Of a stretch of DNA of 64,000 bases, positions 44,863-53,031 are shown one piece after another (position 1 is the stretch's first letter; every line of letters starts with the position of its first letter). The notes beneath the pieces were generated by a model. That model did no database searches, was not told the DNA's origin, and worked only from the letters and a program-made list of their open reading frames with translations. The DNA is from Ensifer adhaerens. GTDB lineage: Bacteria; Pseudomonadota; Alphaproteobacteria; Rhizobiales; Rhizobiaceae. The stretch spans positions 372,001 through 436,000 of the forward strand of contig NZ_PNFP01000001.1 of the NCBI RefSeq assembly GCF_002940685.1, given 5' to 3'. The translations under genes were made by a program, and so were the position numbers.

Positions 44863-45897
44863 ATGCGGTGGAAGCGCACGATCCAGTTGCTGGACATTCA
44901 TTGCGAGGGCGAGATCGGCAAGGTCGCGATCGGCGGCGTGCCGAAGATCCCGGGCAACTCGATCGCCGAGCAGCTCAACCATATCAACACCGTCGACGAC
45001 AGCCTGCGCCGGTTCCTGTGCCTGGAGCCGCGCTCCGGCTCGATCGGCTCGGTCAATCTCCTGGTGCCGGCGAAGCGGCCGGAAGCCGATGCCGGCTTCA
45101 TCATCCTGCAGGCCGATCAGGCGCACGCCATGTCCGGATCGAACTCGATCTGCGTCACGACCGCGCTCTTGGAATCCGGCATCATCGAGATGAAGGAACC
45201 GGAGACCGTCGTCATGCTCGACACCGCCTCCGGCCTCGTCAAGGCGACCGCCACCTGCCGCGACGGCCGCTGCGAAAAGGTGAAGCTGACGATGGTGCCG
45301 TCCTTCGTGCATGAACTCGACGTCGAGGTCGACACGCCGAAGTGGGGCAAGATCAAGCTCGATCTCTGCTATGGCGGCATTTTCTATGCCCTCGTCGACG
45401 TCGGCCAGATCGGCACCACGATCGACAAGGCGAACGCCCGCGAGATCGTCGAAGCTGGCATGATCCTGAAGGATATCGTCAACCGCACCATCCCGGTCGT
45501 CCATCCCGAGATCCCCGAAATCAAGGGCGTCGCCTATGTGATGTTCCGCGATGTCGAGGCCGACGGCACGATCCGCACCTGCACGACGATGTGGCCGGGC
45601 CGCGTCGACCGCTCGCCCTGCGGCACCGGCAGCTCGGCCAATCTGGCGACGCTACATGCGCGCGGCAAGGTCAAGGTCGGCGACGTACTGAAGTCGCGCT
45701 CGATCATCGGTTCGGAATTCGAAGTCGGCCTCGAAGGCGTAACGACGGTTGCCGGCCGCGAGGCGATCATCCCGACGATCGCCGGCCGGGGCTGGACCTT
45801 CGGCCTGCATCAGGTGGCGCTCGATCCCTTCGATCCGCTCGCCGACGGCTTCGCGCTGACCGATACCTGGGGACCGCAGGCGGGCGAGATCCGCTAA
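44863..45897 (+). CDS. Proline racemase family protein with a Ser/Cys active-site pair
   Basis: This 344-residue protein has the proline racemase fold. The second catalytic motif is intact (DRSPCGTGSSA, Cys about residue 250). The first, usually MCGH-type, reads MSGSNSIC (about residue 90), so Ser replaces the Cys. Family members with Cys/Cys are proline racemases or 4-hydroxyproline epimerases and Cys/Thr members are 3-hydroxyproline dehydratases; Ser/Cys members form a separate group, some of which are reported as hydroxyproline epimerases (from memory). GGAGA precedes the ATG. It lies inside a cAMP-signalling cluster and is followed by two RIME-like repeats. Confidence 0.85.
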   Translation: MRWKRTIQLLDIHCEGEIGKVAIGGVPKIPGNSIAEQLNHINTVDDSLRRFLCLEPRSGSIGSVNLLVPAKRPEADAGFIILQADQAHAMSGSNSICVTTALLESGIIEMKEPETVVMLDTASGLVKATATCRDGRCEKVKLTMVPSFVHELDVEVDTPKWGKIKLDLCYGGIFYALVDVGQIGTTIDKANAREIVEAGMILKDIVNRTIPVVHPEIPEIKGVAYVMFRDVEADGTIRTCTTMWPGRVDRSPCGTGSSANLATLHARGKVKVGDVLKSRSIIGSEFEVGLEGVTTVAGREAIIPTIAGRGWTFGLHQVALDPFDPLADGFALTDTWGPQAGEIR

Positions 45898-45898
45898 A

Positions 45899-45995
45899 GC
45901 AATTCCAGGAAAAGTGCGAAGCGGTTTTCCGTTCGGAATTGCGAGGTATCAAGCCAAGTCCAGGAAAAGTGTGTAGCGGTTTCCGTCCGGACTTG
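45899..45995. repeat. Tandem pair of RIME-like palindromic repeats
   Basis: Copy A: GCAATTCC (45899-45906) with GGAATTGC (45935-45942). Copy B: CAAGTCC (45955-45961) with GGACTTG (45989-45995). The two copies share the loop sequence AGGAAAAGTG and AGCGG. The stems differ by a T-A to G-C exchange on both arms, so pairing is preserved. They follow the proline-racemase-family stop immediately and the element at 1574-1612 is of the same family. Confidence 0.7.
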
Positions 45996-46075
45996 CGGCA
46001 CTGTCTTGCAAACGAAAACGCGGGCCGAAGATCATGGGATCTCCGACCCGCGTGGCCCTTGGGAGGCGTGTTCGG

Positions 46076-46936
46076 TTACTTGATGCGGCTGGCCTTGGGG
46101 AGCATGGCTGTCTCAAACCCATCGCTTACGCTGAGTTCGGCGAGCTTCTGGCCGGCAAACGCATCGCCTTCATTGGCGGCCTTGCGGAAGATTTCCCGTG
46201 CCGCCGGGACGTCCTGCTTGATGCCTTCGCCGTTCTCGAGCATCAGGCCGAGATTGACCATGGCATCGACATTGCCGCGCTCTGCGGCCAGCCGGTAGAA
46301 CTTGGCGGCCTTGCCATTGTCTTCCGGCACCAGCTTGCCCTCGTCCAGGAGGACCGCAAGGTTGAAAGCCGCGACGTCGTCGCCGGCAAGCGAGGCCCGC
46401 TCGAACCATTCCAATGCCAGCGCGCCGTTGACCGGGGTCCCCATGCCGTCGCGATAGGAGACGCCGAGATTGTAGGCGGCAAGGATGTTGCCGGCGGCGG
46501 CGGCCTTCTGGTTCAGCGCGAATTCGGTTGCCGTGTCGCCCTCTTCGCCGACGAGAACGGCATAATTGGTCATCGCCAGCGCATGGCCATGGTCGGCGGC
46601 TTCGCCGAGGATGCGCTGCGACTGGATCTTCTGCCCGGCCTTGTCGAGGACGCGGGCGAGCTGGAACTCGATGCGCGCGCCACTCTTCTGGTTATAGGCC
46701 TCGCGGCAGGCGGAAAGCGCGACGCCGATCTTGATGTCCTCGGTGGCAACCGCCGGGAAGGTCTGGTTGCGCTGCAGGTCGAAGATGCTGCCTGCCTCGC
46801 GGTCGCAGATTTCGGCGGCGGAAAGGTCGGCGGCGCGGGCTGAAGGAAGAGCGATGGCAGCAACCGCCAGCAGGCTGACGACAGCCAGAAAAACAGCGTT
46901 GATGATGCGGGTGCCGGATGCGCTGCGGTTTTCCAT
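46076..46936 (-). CDS. Exported Sel1-repeat protein, candidate Clr target
   Basis: This 286-residue protein has a signal peptide (about residues 8-35, cleavage near ARA|AD) and a series of Sel1-type repeats: LAAYNLGVSYRDGMG, DVAAFNLAVLLDEGK and VDAMVNLGLMLENGEG, each followed by an AAxxG-type helix. Sel1 proteins act as scaffolds in signalling or envelope contexts. GGGAGAG lies before the ATG at 46936. A perfect Clr-type box (46989-47004) lies about 53 bp upstream. In S. meliloti the Clr-dependent symbiotic gene SMc02178 lies in the corresponding position; equivalence is inferred from position. Confidence 0.8.
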   Translation of the reverse strand: MENRSASGTRIINAVFLAVVSLLAVAAIALPSARAADLSAAEICDREAGSIFDLQRNQTFPAVATEDIKIGVALSACREAYNQKSGARIEFQLARVLDKAGQKIQSQRILGEAADHGHALAMTNYAVLVGEEGDTATEFALNQKAAAAGNILAAYNLGVSYRDGMGTPVNGALALEWFERASLAGDDVAAFNLAVLLDEGKLVPEDNGKAAKFYRLAAERGNVDAMVNLGLMLENGEGIKQDVPAAREIFRKAANEGDAFAGQKLAELSVSDGFETAMLPKASRIK

Positions 46937-46988
46937 GATGCTCTCCCATGTCTTGACGATGAAGTTATTCGTGCCCGCCGGGTTCGGC

Positions 46989-47004
46989 TGTTCCGGCGGG
47001 AACA
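46989..47004 (-). promoter_or_regulatory. Clr-type cAMP-receptor box before the Sel1-repeat gene
   Basis: TGTTCCGGCGGGAACA is a perfect TGTT-N8-AACA palindrome, the consensus described for S. meliloti Clr. It is centred near 46996.5. The inferred -10 element on the minus strand (AATAAC, about 46969-46964) places it about 40 bp upstream of the start point, as in class II CRP promoters. The divergent fecR start lies 124 bp away. Confidence 0.75.
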
Positions 47005-47127
47005 GCCCGGTGGCGGAAGCTCTGGCGAAGTGAGGCAAGATCGTCGCGCGGGCCTTCGAGCCGGCTTGCATCCGGGCCTGTCGGGGCTATCCTCGTATGG
47101 CGGCAACGCACAAACGGGAGAGAGACA

Positions 47128-47772
47128 ATGGAAAACCGTGCAGCGCCGACGCAAAAGATGCTGGTGAGCCGGCGTGCCGTCGTCGGCGGCCTGTTGCTGA
47201 CGGCGGTCGGCGGCGGTGCCGTCCCCTCCCGGGCAAGTCCGGCGCTTGGCGAGGCAACGGAGGTCCGCGGCGATGTCCGGCTAAGGCAGCAGAAAAAGGA
47301 CGGGCCGCTCGCCGTTGGCGGTCAGCTTTTCGAGAACGACCGTGTGCACACGAACGCCGAGAGTTTTGCAACCTTGCAGCTCGGCTCGGATACGCGCGTG
47401 CTCTTGGGCGCTGAAACCGACCTGCTTGTCGATAGCTTCATCGCCGGGCAGGGCGGCACGCTCGAACTCGGAACCGGCCGCATGGTTTTCGATCGGCCGG
47501 AAGGCCTTCCCAAGGTCGACGTCGCCGTGCGCACCGCTTTCGGCATGATCGGGGTGCGGGGCACCAAGTTCTTCTGCGGTCCGAGCCGGGCCGCCTTTGC
47601 CGTCTTCGTCGAACATGGCAGCGTCTCGGTCGAGCGTGGCGGTGTCAGCCGGATTGTCGCTGCGGGGCAGGGGGTGGAGTTTCATCATCGCGGTGATGCC
47701 CCGAGCGAGCCGGTCGATTGGGGCGAGGCGCGCATCAAGGAAGCCTATGCGAGCGTCGGCTTGGCCCGCTGA
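47128..47772 (+). CDS. FecR-domain periplasmic protein with Tat-type signal
   Basis: This 214-residue protein begins with a twin-arginine-type signal (VSRRAVVGGLLLTAVGGGAV). The FecR domain (about 50-200) includes LRQQKKDGPLAVGGQLFENDRV, LGSDTRVLLGAETDLLVD and RTAFGMIGVRGTKFF. FecR domains are periplasmic sensor or signalling modules. It lies divergent to the Sel1-repeat gene and 60 bp from the convergent CHASE2 cyclase, and FecR proteins are often found beside CHASE2 cyclases. A functional link is inferred. Confidence 0.88.
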   Translation: MENRAAPTQKMLVSRRAVVGGLLLTAVGGGAVPSRASPALGEATEVRGDVRLRQQKKDGPLAVGGQLFENDRVHTNAESFATLQLGSDTRVLLGAETDLLVDSFIAGQGGTLELGTGRMVFDRPEGLPKVDVAVRTAFGMIGVRGTKFFCGPSRAAFAVFVEHGSVSVERGGVSRIVAAGQGVEFHHRGDAPSEPVDWGEARIKEAYASVGLAR

Positions 47773-47832
47773 TTTGGCGCCGGACCGGCGTTGTGCGAAG
47801 CCGCGCGTGCAGTCGGAGTGAGATCCGCCGCC

Positions 47833-49695
47833 TCAGTCAGCCACCGTGAACAACTCCATCGTCGCAAAGCCGCGGATCTCGTGGCTGCCCAGCGGGCGTA
47901 GCGGCTGTTTGCTTTCCGCGGCGGCGGCGGGCCCGATACAGATCGCCGTGCCGAGAAACTTGTTGGCCTCCTGGAGGCGCGCCGCCAGGTTGATCGCATC
48001 GCCGTGGGCCGTGTAGTCGAGCTTGCCGCCGGCGCCGACTTCGCCGACGACGGCCGGTCCGGTCTCGATCCCGATCCTCGTGCGGCCGAAACCGTTGGCG
48101 GCGAACTGCGGGCGCCTGCGCATCTCCTCCGTCAGCGCGTGGATCGCCCTGGCGCAATCGATGGCCCTGTCGACGTGCTGAGGCAGATCCTCAGGCGCGT
48201 TGAAGAACGCATGCACCGCATCGCCCACCACCTTGTCGACCATGCCGCCATGATCGGCCACCAGCGCGTTGACTTCGGCGAAATAGATGTCGAGCAGGGC
48301 GATGAGGTCCCGTGGCTTCAGCCGTTGCGATAATGTGGAAAAGCTCTCGATGTCGGTGAAGAGTGCGGTCACCTGGCGCTCCTCGCCACCGACGCGGGCA
48401 AGCTCCGGATTGTCGATGTAACGGGCGACGACCGATTGCGGCAGGTACTGCGAGAACTTCTGCCGGGCCGTGGCTTCGGCGCGCCGCACCCGGGCAAATT
48501 GCAGCAGGCTCGTGACAGCGAGGACGGCAACGAGCGCCACGGAGATGCCGACGGCATCGATGAGCCAGCCGCTGCCATCGTAGATGAGGGCGGCGGCGGC
48601 AATGGCGGTGGCGACGGCTGAAAGGCCGAGTGCGGCCGATGTCAGTGGGCGCAGGCGGGTGGCGGCAAAGGCGACGCCGATGCCGGCGACAAGCGCGGCC
48701 GCGGCTTCGGCAAGCGGCAGTCGGCCGTCGCGCTGCGGGATGAAGCCGGTCAGGACCGCGTTGGCGATGTCGGCATGGATCTGCACCGAGGGTTCGAGCG
48801 GCATGGAGGCGCTCGGCCTGAGGCCTCCGAGGCTCGGCAGGCTGCTGCCGATCAGCACGAGTTTGCCGGCGAAGCGCTCGGCAGAAGCCTTGCCGGACAA
48901 GACGTCGGCCGCCGAAACCGTGCGTTCGCTGAGCCGTTCCGGCGGGCTGGCGATGAAACGCAGGCTTCCGGTGTCGTCGAGTAAGATCGTCTGCCCGTCG
49001 ATGCGCACCCAGGCCGGCTGGCCACCGAGGATCGGCGTGCCGCCGCCCCGCATCAGCCGCGTCGCTTCGATTGCCAGCGTCGGATAGGCGTCGTTGCCGA
49101 GGATGGCATAGGCCTGGGCCCGGCGTATGCGCGCATCCTCGTCGCCGACGAGAAACGAGGCGGCCGCCGCGCTCGCCTGATCCATGAAGGCAGGGCACGA
49201 GGTCTCGGCGCCGTCGAGGAACCAGAGTTCAGGCGCGGTGAAGGGGCGGCTGAGCGCCAGCGGTGGTACCGGACGCGGCCGCTCCTGCACCGTATCGGCA
49301 ACGAGGAAACCGAGAACGACGGCGGTCTTCGAGAGCGCGTCGGTAAGCGCCGGGTTGCCGTCGAAGTCGCGGTTGCAGTCGGCGCTGAAGACGAAATCGA
49401 CGGCAATCACCTTGGCGCCGGCCTGAGCGAGCCGCGACAGCAGGTCGGCGGTTGCCGTCCGGTCCCATTCGCCCGATGGGCGCGACTGGTGGGCCTGCCG
49501 GTCGATATCGACGACGACGATGTCGGGCGACCGGGGCGCCGGAACCCATTGCGTCAGGCTGTCGAAGAACAGTTCGCGCTGTGTCTCGAACAGCGGTCCG
49601 GCGTAGAAATAGAGCGCGATGGCCGCAAGCAGGCTCGTGAGGCAACCGCCGGCGAGCGGCGTGAAGCGCAAACGCCGGCGCGGCTCAGCGGCCAT
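47833..49695 (-). CDS. cyaD1: CHASE2-domain adenylate cyclase (CyaD1-like receptor)
   Basis: This 620-residue membrane cyclase has TM1 (about residues 13-31), a periplasmic CHASE2 sensor (about 35-330, FDSLTQWVPAPRSPDIVVVDID and KLVLIGSSLPSLGG), three membrane helices (about 340-420), and a class III cyclase domain (about 450-600). The metal-binding ALFTDIESF and VVGDAVHAFF, adenine-specifying Lys in VDKVVGD and substrate Asp/Asn region in YTAHGDAINLAARL are present. It starts 5 bp after the CRP-type gene stop, so the two are cotranscribed. The symbol follows the S. meliloti locus by position and domain layout. Confidence 0.85.
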   Translation of the reverse strand: MAAEPRRRLRFTPLAGGCLTSLLAAIALYFYAGPLFETQRELFFDSLTQWVPAPRSPDIVVVDIDRQAHQSRPSGEWDRTATADLLSRLAQAGAKVIAVDFVFSADCNRDFDGNPALTDALSKTAVVLGFLVADTVQERPRPVPPLALSRPFTAPELWFLDGAETSCPAFMDQASAAAASFLVGDEDARIRRAQAYAILGNDAYPTLAIEATRLMRGGGTPILGGQPAWVRIDGQTILLDDTGSLRFIASPPERLSERTVSAADVLSGKASAERFAGKLVLIGSSLPSLGGLRPSASMPLEPSVQIHADIANAVLTGFIPQRDGRLPLAEAAAALVAGIGVAFAATRLRPLTSAALGLSAVATAIAAAALIYDGSGWLIDAVGISVALVAVLAVTSLLQFARVRRAEATARQKFSQYLPQSVVARYIDNPELARVGGEERQVTALFTDIESFSTLSQRLKPRDLIALLDIYFAEVNALVADHGGMVDKVVGDAVHAFFNAPEDLPQHVDRAIDCARAIHALTEEMRRRPQFAANGFGRTRIGIETGPAVVGEVGAGGKLDYTAHGDAINLAARLQEANKFLGTAICIGPAAAAESKQPLRPLGSHEIRGFATMELFTVAD

Positions 49696-49700
49696 GCGGA

Positions 49701-50405
49701 CTAGTCCTCCTCGGGGTCGGCGATGCTCTGCAGGCGGCCGACCTTGCAGGCGATGATGCCTTCGTTCCGCTTGATCGCGCCGCTCTCCTCCAGCCATTGG
49801 ATGGCGCGGTTGACCTTGGGCCGGCTGGCGCCGAGCACGCCGGCGATGTCCGTCTGGCTCATCGTCAGCCTGAGATTGGCGCTTTCCGGCAGTTCGTTGC
49901 CGTGGATCTGCCGCAGCGTCGCGAGGAAGAAACGCGCCACCCGGGCGTTGAGGTCGTAAAGCGCGATGGTCTCCAGCCGCTCGGTCGTGTCGCGAAGTTG
50001 GGCACAGAGGAAACGGATGACCGCTTCGGCCGCCTCCCGGCGATTGGTGACGATGTCGAGGAAAGCCTTCTTGCCGATCACGTAGCCTTCGGACGCGGTC
50101 ATCGCCGTCGCATCGGCCGAACGGGTCTGGCCGTCGAGCACCGCCATCTCGCCGAAGATCGCGCCTGCTTCATGCTGGCGCAGCATCAGTTCGCGCCCCT
50201 GCGGGGTTATCAGCGAAAGCTTGATGCGCCCGGAAGTGACGACAATCATGTAATTGCCTTCGTCGCCGCGCTGGAAGATCACGGTGCCGGCCGGCCATTT
50301 CCTGTAGGTTGCGATATCGGCAAGCTCGGCAATCGAGCTCTTGTCGAATTCTTCAAAGATCGGAAACGAGCGCCAGAATGTCGGGCTCCGGTTGATTTCG
50401 TTCAT
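49701..50405 (-). CDS. clr: CRP/FNR-family cAMP receptor regulator, Clr-like
   Basis: This 234-residue regulator has an N-terminal cyclic-nucleotide-binding domain (about 1-130) with the phosphate-binding cassette FGEMAVLDGQTRSADATA, which keeps the Arg and Ser needed for cAMP. It ends in a winged helix (MSQTDIAGVLGASRPKVNRA). No N-terminal Cys cluster is present, so it is not FNR-like. It is followed 5 bp later by the cyclase gene, and a perfect TGTT-N8-AACA site lies in the same locus. The symbol is assigned from domain content and locus order. Confidence 0.82.
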   Translation of the reverse strand: MNEINRSPTFWRSFPIFEEFDKSSIAELADIATYRKWPAGTVIFQRGDEGNYMIVVTSGRIKLSLITPQGRELMLRQHEAGAIFGEMAVLDGQTRSADATAMTASEGYVIGKKAFLDIVTNRREAAEAVIRFLCAQLRDTTERLETIALYDLNARVARFFLATLRQIHGNELPESANLRLTMSQTDIAGVLGASRPKVNRAIQWLEESGAIKRNEGIIACKVGRLQSIADPEED

Positions 50406-50535
50406 GTCATGCCCCCGCGCGGCGTTCCCCAGCCGCGCCGAAATTCTTCGCGCAGCCGCTTCGTTGTTGCAACAGAAAAGAACAAGGCACTGCCGATGTG
50501 GTTCCGTATTCCCTTGCGGTTCTGCGTCGAGAATC

Positions 50536-50575
50536 CGCCGACGGACGGTTGACGATGCGCCGTCGGCGTTTCATT
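50536..50575 (+). terminator. Plus-strand terminator hairpin upstream of doxX
   Basis: CGCCGACGG (50536-50544) pairs with CCGTCGGCG (50560-50568), followed by TTTCATTTTT. It lies in the divergent clr-doxX gap where no gene precedes it on the plus strand, so it may end a small RNA or a doxX leader. Confidence 0.55.
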
Positions 50576-50669
50576 TTTGTGAACGATCTGTCGCTTGCGG
50601 AGCGGCTAGATGATTTTGAGAATGCTGATACTTCTGTTGCCAACAACCGTTTCTCTACAGGAGCCTTCC

Positions 50670-51092
50670 ATGCCTCAGAATGTTGTCGTCCTCGTCGGAC
50701 GCGTCCTGCTCTCCATCATGTTCGTCATGTCCGGTTTCAGCAAGCTGATGGATCCCTCGGGCACCGCCCAGATGATCACCGGCGCCGGCTGGCCGGCCGC
50801 GACCGCACTTGCTTACCTCGCAGGCCTCTTCGAACTCGTTGCCGGTATTGCCGTTATCGTCGGCTTCCAGACGAAGATTGCCGCCTATCTGCTCGCGGCC
50901 TTCAGCCTGGTCACCGCTTTCGCCTTCCACAGCGGCGCGATCAACATCCCGAACTTCCCGCCGGAAGCCAATGGCCTGCTCACCGTCTTCAACGGTCTGA
51001 TGATGATGAAGAACATCGCGATCGCCGGCGGTTTCCTGGTGCTCGCTGCCTTCGGCCCCGGTGCCCTGTCGGTCGACAAGCGCGGCGCCTGA
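50670..51092 (+). CDS. DoxX-family inner-membrane protein
   Basis: This 140-residue protein has four helices: VVVLVGRVLLSIMFVMSGFSKLMD, LAYLAGLFELVAGIAVIVGF, KIAAYLLAAFSLVTAFAFH and NIAIAGGFLVLAAFGPGAL (each given as a separate segment). This matches the DoxX family, quinone-linked or redox-related membrane proteins of unclear function. AGGAG precedes the ATG at 50670. The preceding hairpin at 50536-50575 suggests control in the leader. Confidence 0.88.
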   Translation: MPQNVVVLVGRVLLSIMFVMSGFSKLMDPSGTAQMITGAGWPAATALAYLAGLFELVAGIAVIVGFQTKIAAYLLAAFSLVTAFAFHSGAINIPNFPPEANGLLTVFNGLMMMKNIAIAGGFLVLAAFGPGALSVDKRGA

Positions 51093-51116
51093 GCCCGGTC
51101 TTTCCGCCATCATAAG

Positions 51117-51143
51117 GGCCCGCCGTCGATCGGCGGGCCTTTC
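51117..51143 (+). terminator. Terminator after doxX
   Basis: GGCCCGCCG (51117-51125) pairs with CGGCGGGCC (51131-51139), followed by TTTCGCG. It lies between the convergent doxX and mutarotase genes. Confidence 0.75.
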
Positions 51144-51148
51144 GCGTT

Positions 51149-51577
51149 TCAGGGATAGATGACGCCCTTGCGCAGAATGACATTGCCGTAAAGACGGGGC
51201 TCGCTGGTCTGGACCACCGTGTGGGCGGCCTTGACGCGCGGATAGAAATCGGCGCCGAGCAGCGGCACGACGCGGCGGTTCGGCTCATGCCGGCCGCAAC
51301 AGGCGACGATCTCGCGATGCACCGGGTCGAGCGCGTCCAAGTCCTGCTTGACCGTGGCGCGGAAGATCGCCTCGGGGACGAAATCATCGATCGGCAGCAC
51401 GCTCAGGATGGCGTCGAGCACCGGGATCAGCAGATGCCCGTCGAGCCGGACGAGACGGCGCGCATGCTCCTGGCCCGGATAGTTGCCGTCGACCAGCGCG
51501 ATCTCGTCGCCATGGCCCATGGCTCTCAGCGTTGCGAGCAGCTCGGGGCTGAGGATCGGGTTCAGGCCTTTCAGCAT
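51149..51577 (-). CDS. RbsD/FucU family sugar mutarotase
   Basis: This 142-residue protein has the RbsD/FucU fold: LKGLNPILSPELLATLRAMGHGDEIALVDGNYPGQ (two adjoining parts, the His being catalytic in FucU) and a C-terminal YGNVILRKGVI. FucU-type enzymes interconvert sugar anomers, usually fucose or related. Its ATG overlaps the frcR stop (TGATG), so it is translated with the ROK regulator of a fructose transport locus; the sugar acted on here could be related to that (inference). Confidence 0.88.
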   Translation of the reverse strand: MLKGLNPILSPELLATLRAMGHGDEIALVDGNYPGQEHARRLVRLDGHLLIPVLDAILSVLPIDDFVPEAIFRATVKQDLDALDPVHREIVACCGRHEPNRRVVPLLGADFYPRVKAAHTVVQTSEPRLYGNVILRKGVIYP

Positions 51578-52809
51578 CAGCCGAGCTCCTTGAAGAGAAC
51601 ATTGGTGTCGAGCAGGTAGCGGGAAAAGAGCGGCAGGCTCGCGCCGCCGATGGCGCGGGCATGGCTGCCGACCATGCCTTCCACCAGTTCGGGAATGGTT
51701 ACGCCCTGAAGGTCGAGGTCGTGGAGCGCCTTGCGCGTGGCGCCAAGCAGCCGCGCCCGCACCCAGGGCGGGAAGCCGCCGTCGATGACGACGGCCGAGA
51801 AGTCGACGATCGAAACGGCGGAAACGACCGCCTGGGCGAGGGCCGCTCCGCAATCGTCGATCCAGATGTCGAGCGGTTCGCCGAAGTCGATCCAGTCGTC
51901 GGCCGAATACCAGAGCGGCCGCGGGTCGATGCCGCGCTCGCGCAGCAGGTTTTCAAGTACGAAGACCGAGGCGATCTTGAGCAACTGGATGGTCTTGCCG
52001 TCCTTGCCCGAGACCGGCAGCGGGCCGACGGCGCCGGCGGTCCCCGTTCGTCCGGAGAAGAGCGCGGAGTTCAAGACGACGCCGCCGCCGATGAACGAGC
52101 CGATGTAGAAATAGACGAAATCCGGATAGCTGGCGCCGACGCCGAAGGCGAGTTCGGCGCCGCAGGCGCTGGTACCGTCGTTCTGCAGGAAGACCGGATA
52201 GGTGGTGCGGGCCGCGACTGCCGCCTGCAGGTCGACGTCGCGCCACTTGTTCATCTCTTCGCGCGGCGCGCCCACTTCCTCCGCCCAGTTCCACAGCTCG
52301 AAGGGGGTGGCGATGCCGATGCCGGCAATCCGCTTGCGCTGGTCGGGGTTAAGCTGCTGTTCGAGTTTCGCCATGCCCGAAATGATGAAGTCGACGAGAT
52401 CGCCGGGCAGCGGATAGGGATGGACATGGTGCAGATGCAGCCGGATGGTGCCGACGAAATCCATCAGCACCAGATCGGCGCTGCGTCGGCCGATCTTGAC
52501 GCCGAAGGAAAAGACCGCGTCCGGATTGAGCCGCATCGGCGTCGAGGGTTGCCCGACCTTGCCCCTGATGGGGTCACCCTTGACCAGAAGGCCGTCGCTC
52601 TCGAGCGCCCGCATGATCACCGAAACGGTCTGCGCCGAAAGGCCGGAGCGCCGGGCGATGTCGGCCTTGGAAAGGCCGCCATGGCGCCGGACCAGCGACA
52701 TGACGAGCCGCTCGTTATAGGCGCGCACGCGGGTCTGGTTCGCCCCGCCGCTCGGGTCGATGACCTCAGGTTGGCTCGGTCCCCGATCGGGACCGTCTGT
52801 CAGTGACAT
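51577..52809 (-). CDS. frcR: ROK-family repressor of the fructose locus
   Basis: This 410-residue protein has an N-terminal winged helix-turn-helix (LSKADIARRSGLSAQTVSVIM) and a ROK sugar-sensing domain (GIGIATPFELWNW, FIGGGVVLNSALFSGRTGTAGAVG in two parts). It is encoded divergently from frcBCAK, the arrangement known for FrcR in S. meliloti. GGGAGGAG lies 8 nt before ATG at 52809, which therefore beats an upstream start at 52833. It probably represses frcBCAK in the absence of fructose or a related sugar, acting at the AT-rich dyad near 53004-53031. Confidence 0.88.
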   Translation of the reverse strand: MSLTDGPDRGPSQPEVIDPSGGANQTRVRAYNERLVMSLVRRHGGLSKADIARRSGLSAQTVSVIMRALESDGLLVKGDPIRGKVGQPSTPMRLNPDAVFSFGVKIGRRSADLVLMDFVGTIRLHLHHVHPYPLPGDLVDFIISGMAKLEQQLNPDQRKRIAGIGIATPFELWNWAEEVGAPREEMNKWRDVDLQAAVAARTTYPVFLQNDGTSACGAELAFGVGASYPDFVYFYIGSFIGGGVVLNSALFSGRTGTAGAVGPLPVSGKDGKTIQLLKIASVFVLENLLRERGIDPRPLWYSADDWIDFGEPLDIWIDDCGAALAQAVVSAVSIVDFSAVVIDGGFPPWVRARLLGATRKALHDLDLQGVTIPELVEGMVGSHARAIGGASLPLFSRYLLDTNVLFKELG

Positions 52810-53003
52810 GCCACCGTCTCCTCCCGTTGGCATTGGATCATGAATGGAGCGGGATCAGGGTTGAAAACCGCATGTGTGTTTCCTCATCCCGTCCGCTGCC
52901 CGCTTGGCGCAGGTCTCTTGTTTCCACTTGTCGCGGCTCTGTCAATTTGATGCGCGCCCCAATCCTCCGCCGGAGCGGCGCCATCCCAAGAATGCCACAT
53001 CGA

Positions 53004-53031
53004 AATAATAATTCAATTTGATTTATTTATT
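53004..53031 (+). promoter_or_regulatory. AT-rich dyad, candidate FrcR operator overlapping the frcB promoter
   Basis: AATAATAATTCA (53004-53015) and TGATTTATTTATT (53019-53031) are imperfect inverted arms around ATT. The second arm overlaps the TTGACA -35 element at 53030-53035, so binding there would block the promoter. This is the only AT-rich stretch in the 345-bp frcR-frcB gap (52810-53154). Much of the rest of the gap shows nothing I can name. Confidence 0.5.

Noticed and set aside
50467-50476. TGTTGCAACA palindrome before clr as a Clr box
   Set aside because: It has the right half-sites but a 2-bp spacer in place of 8, so it does not fit the consensus.
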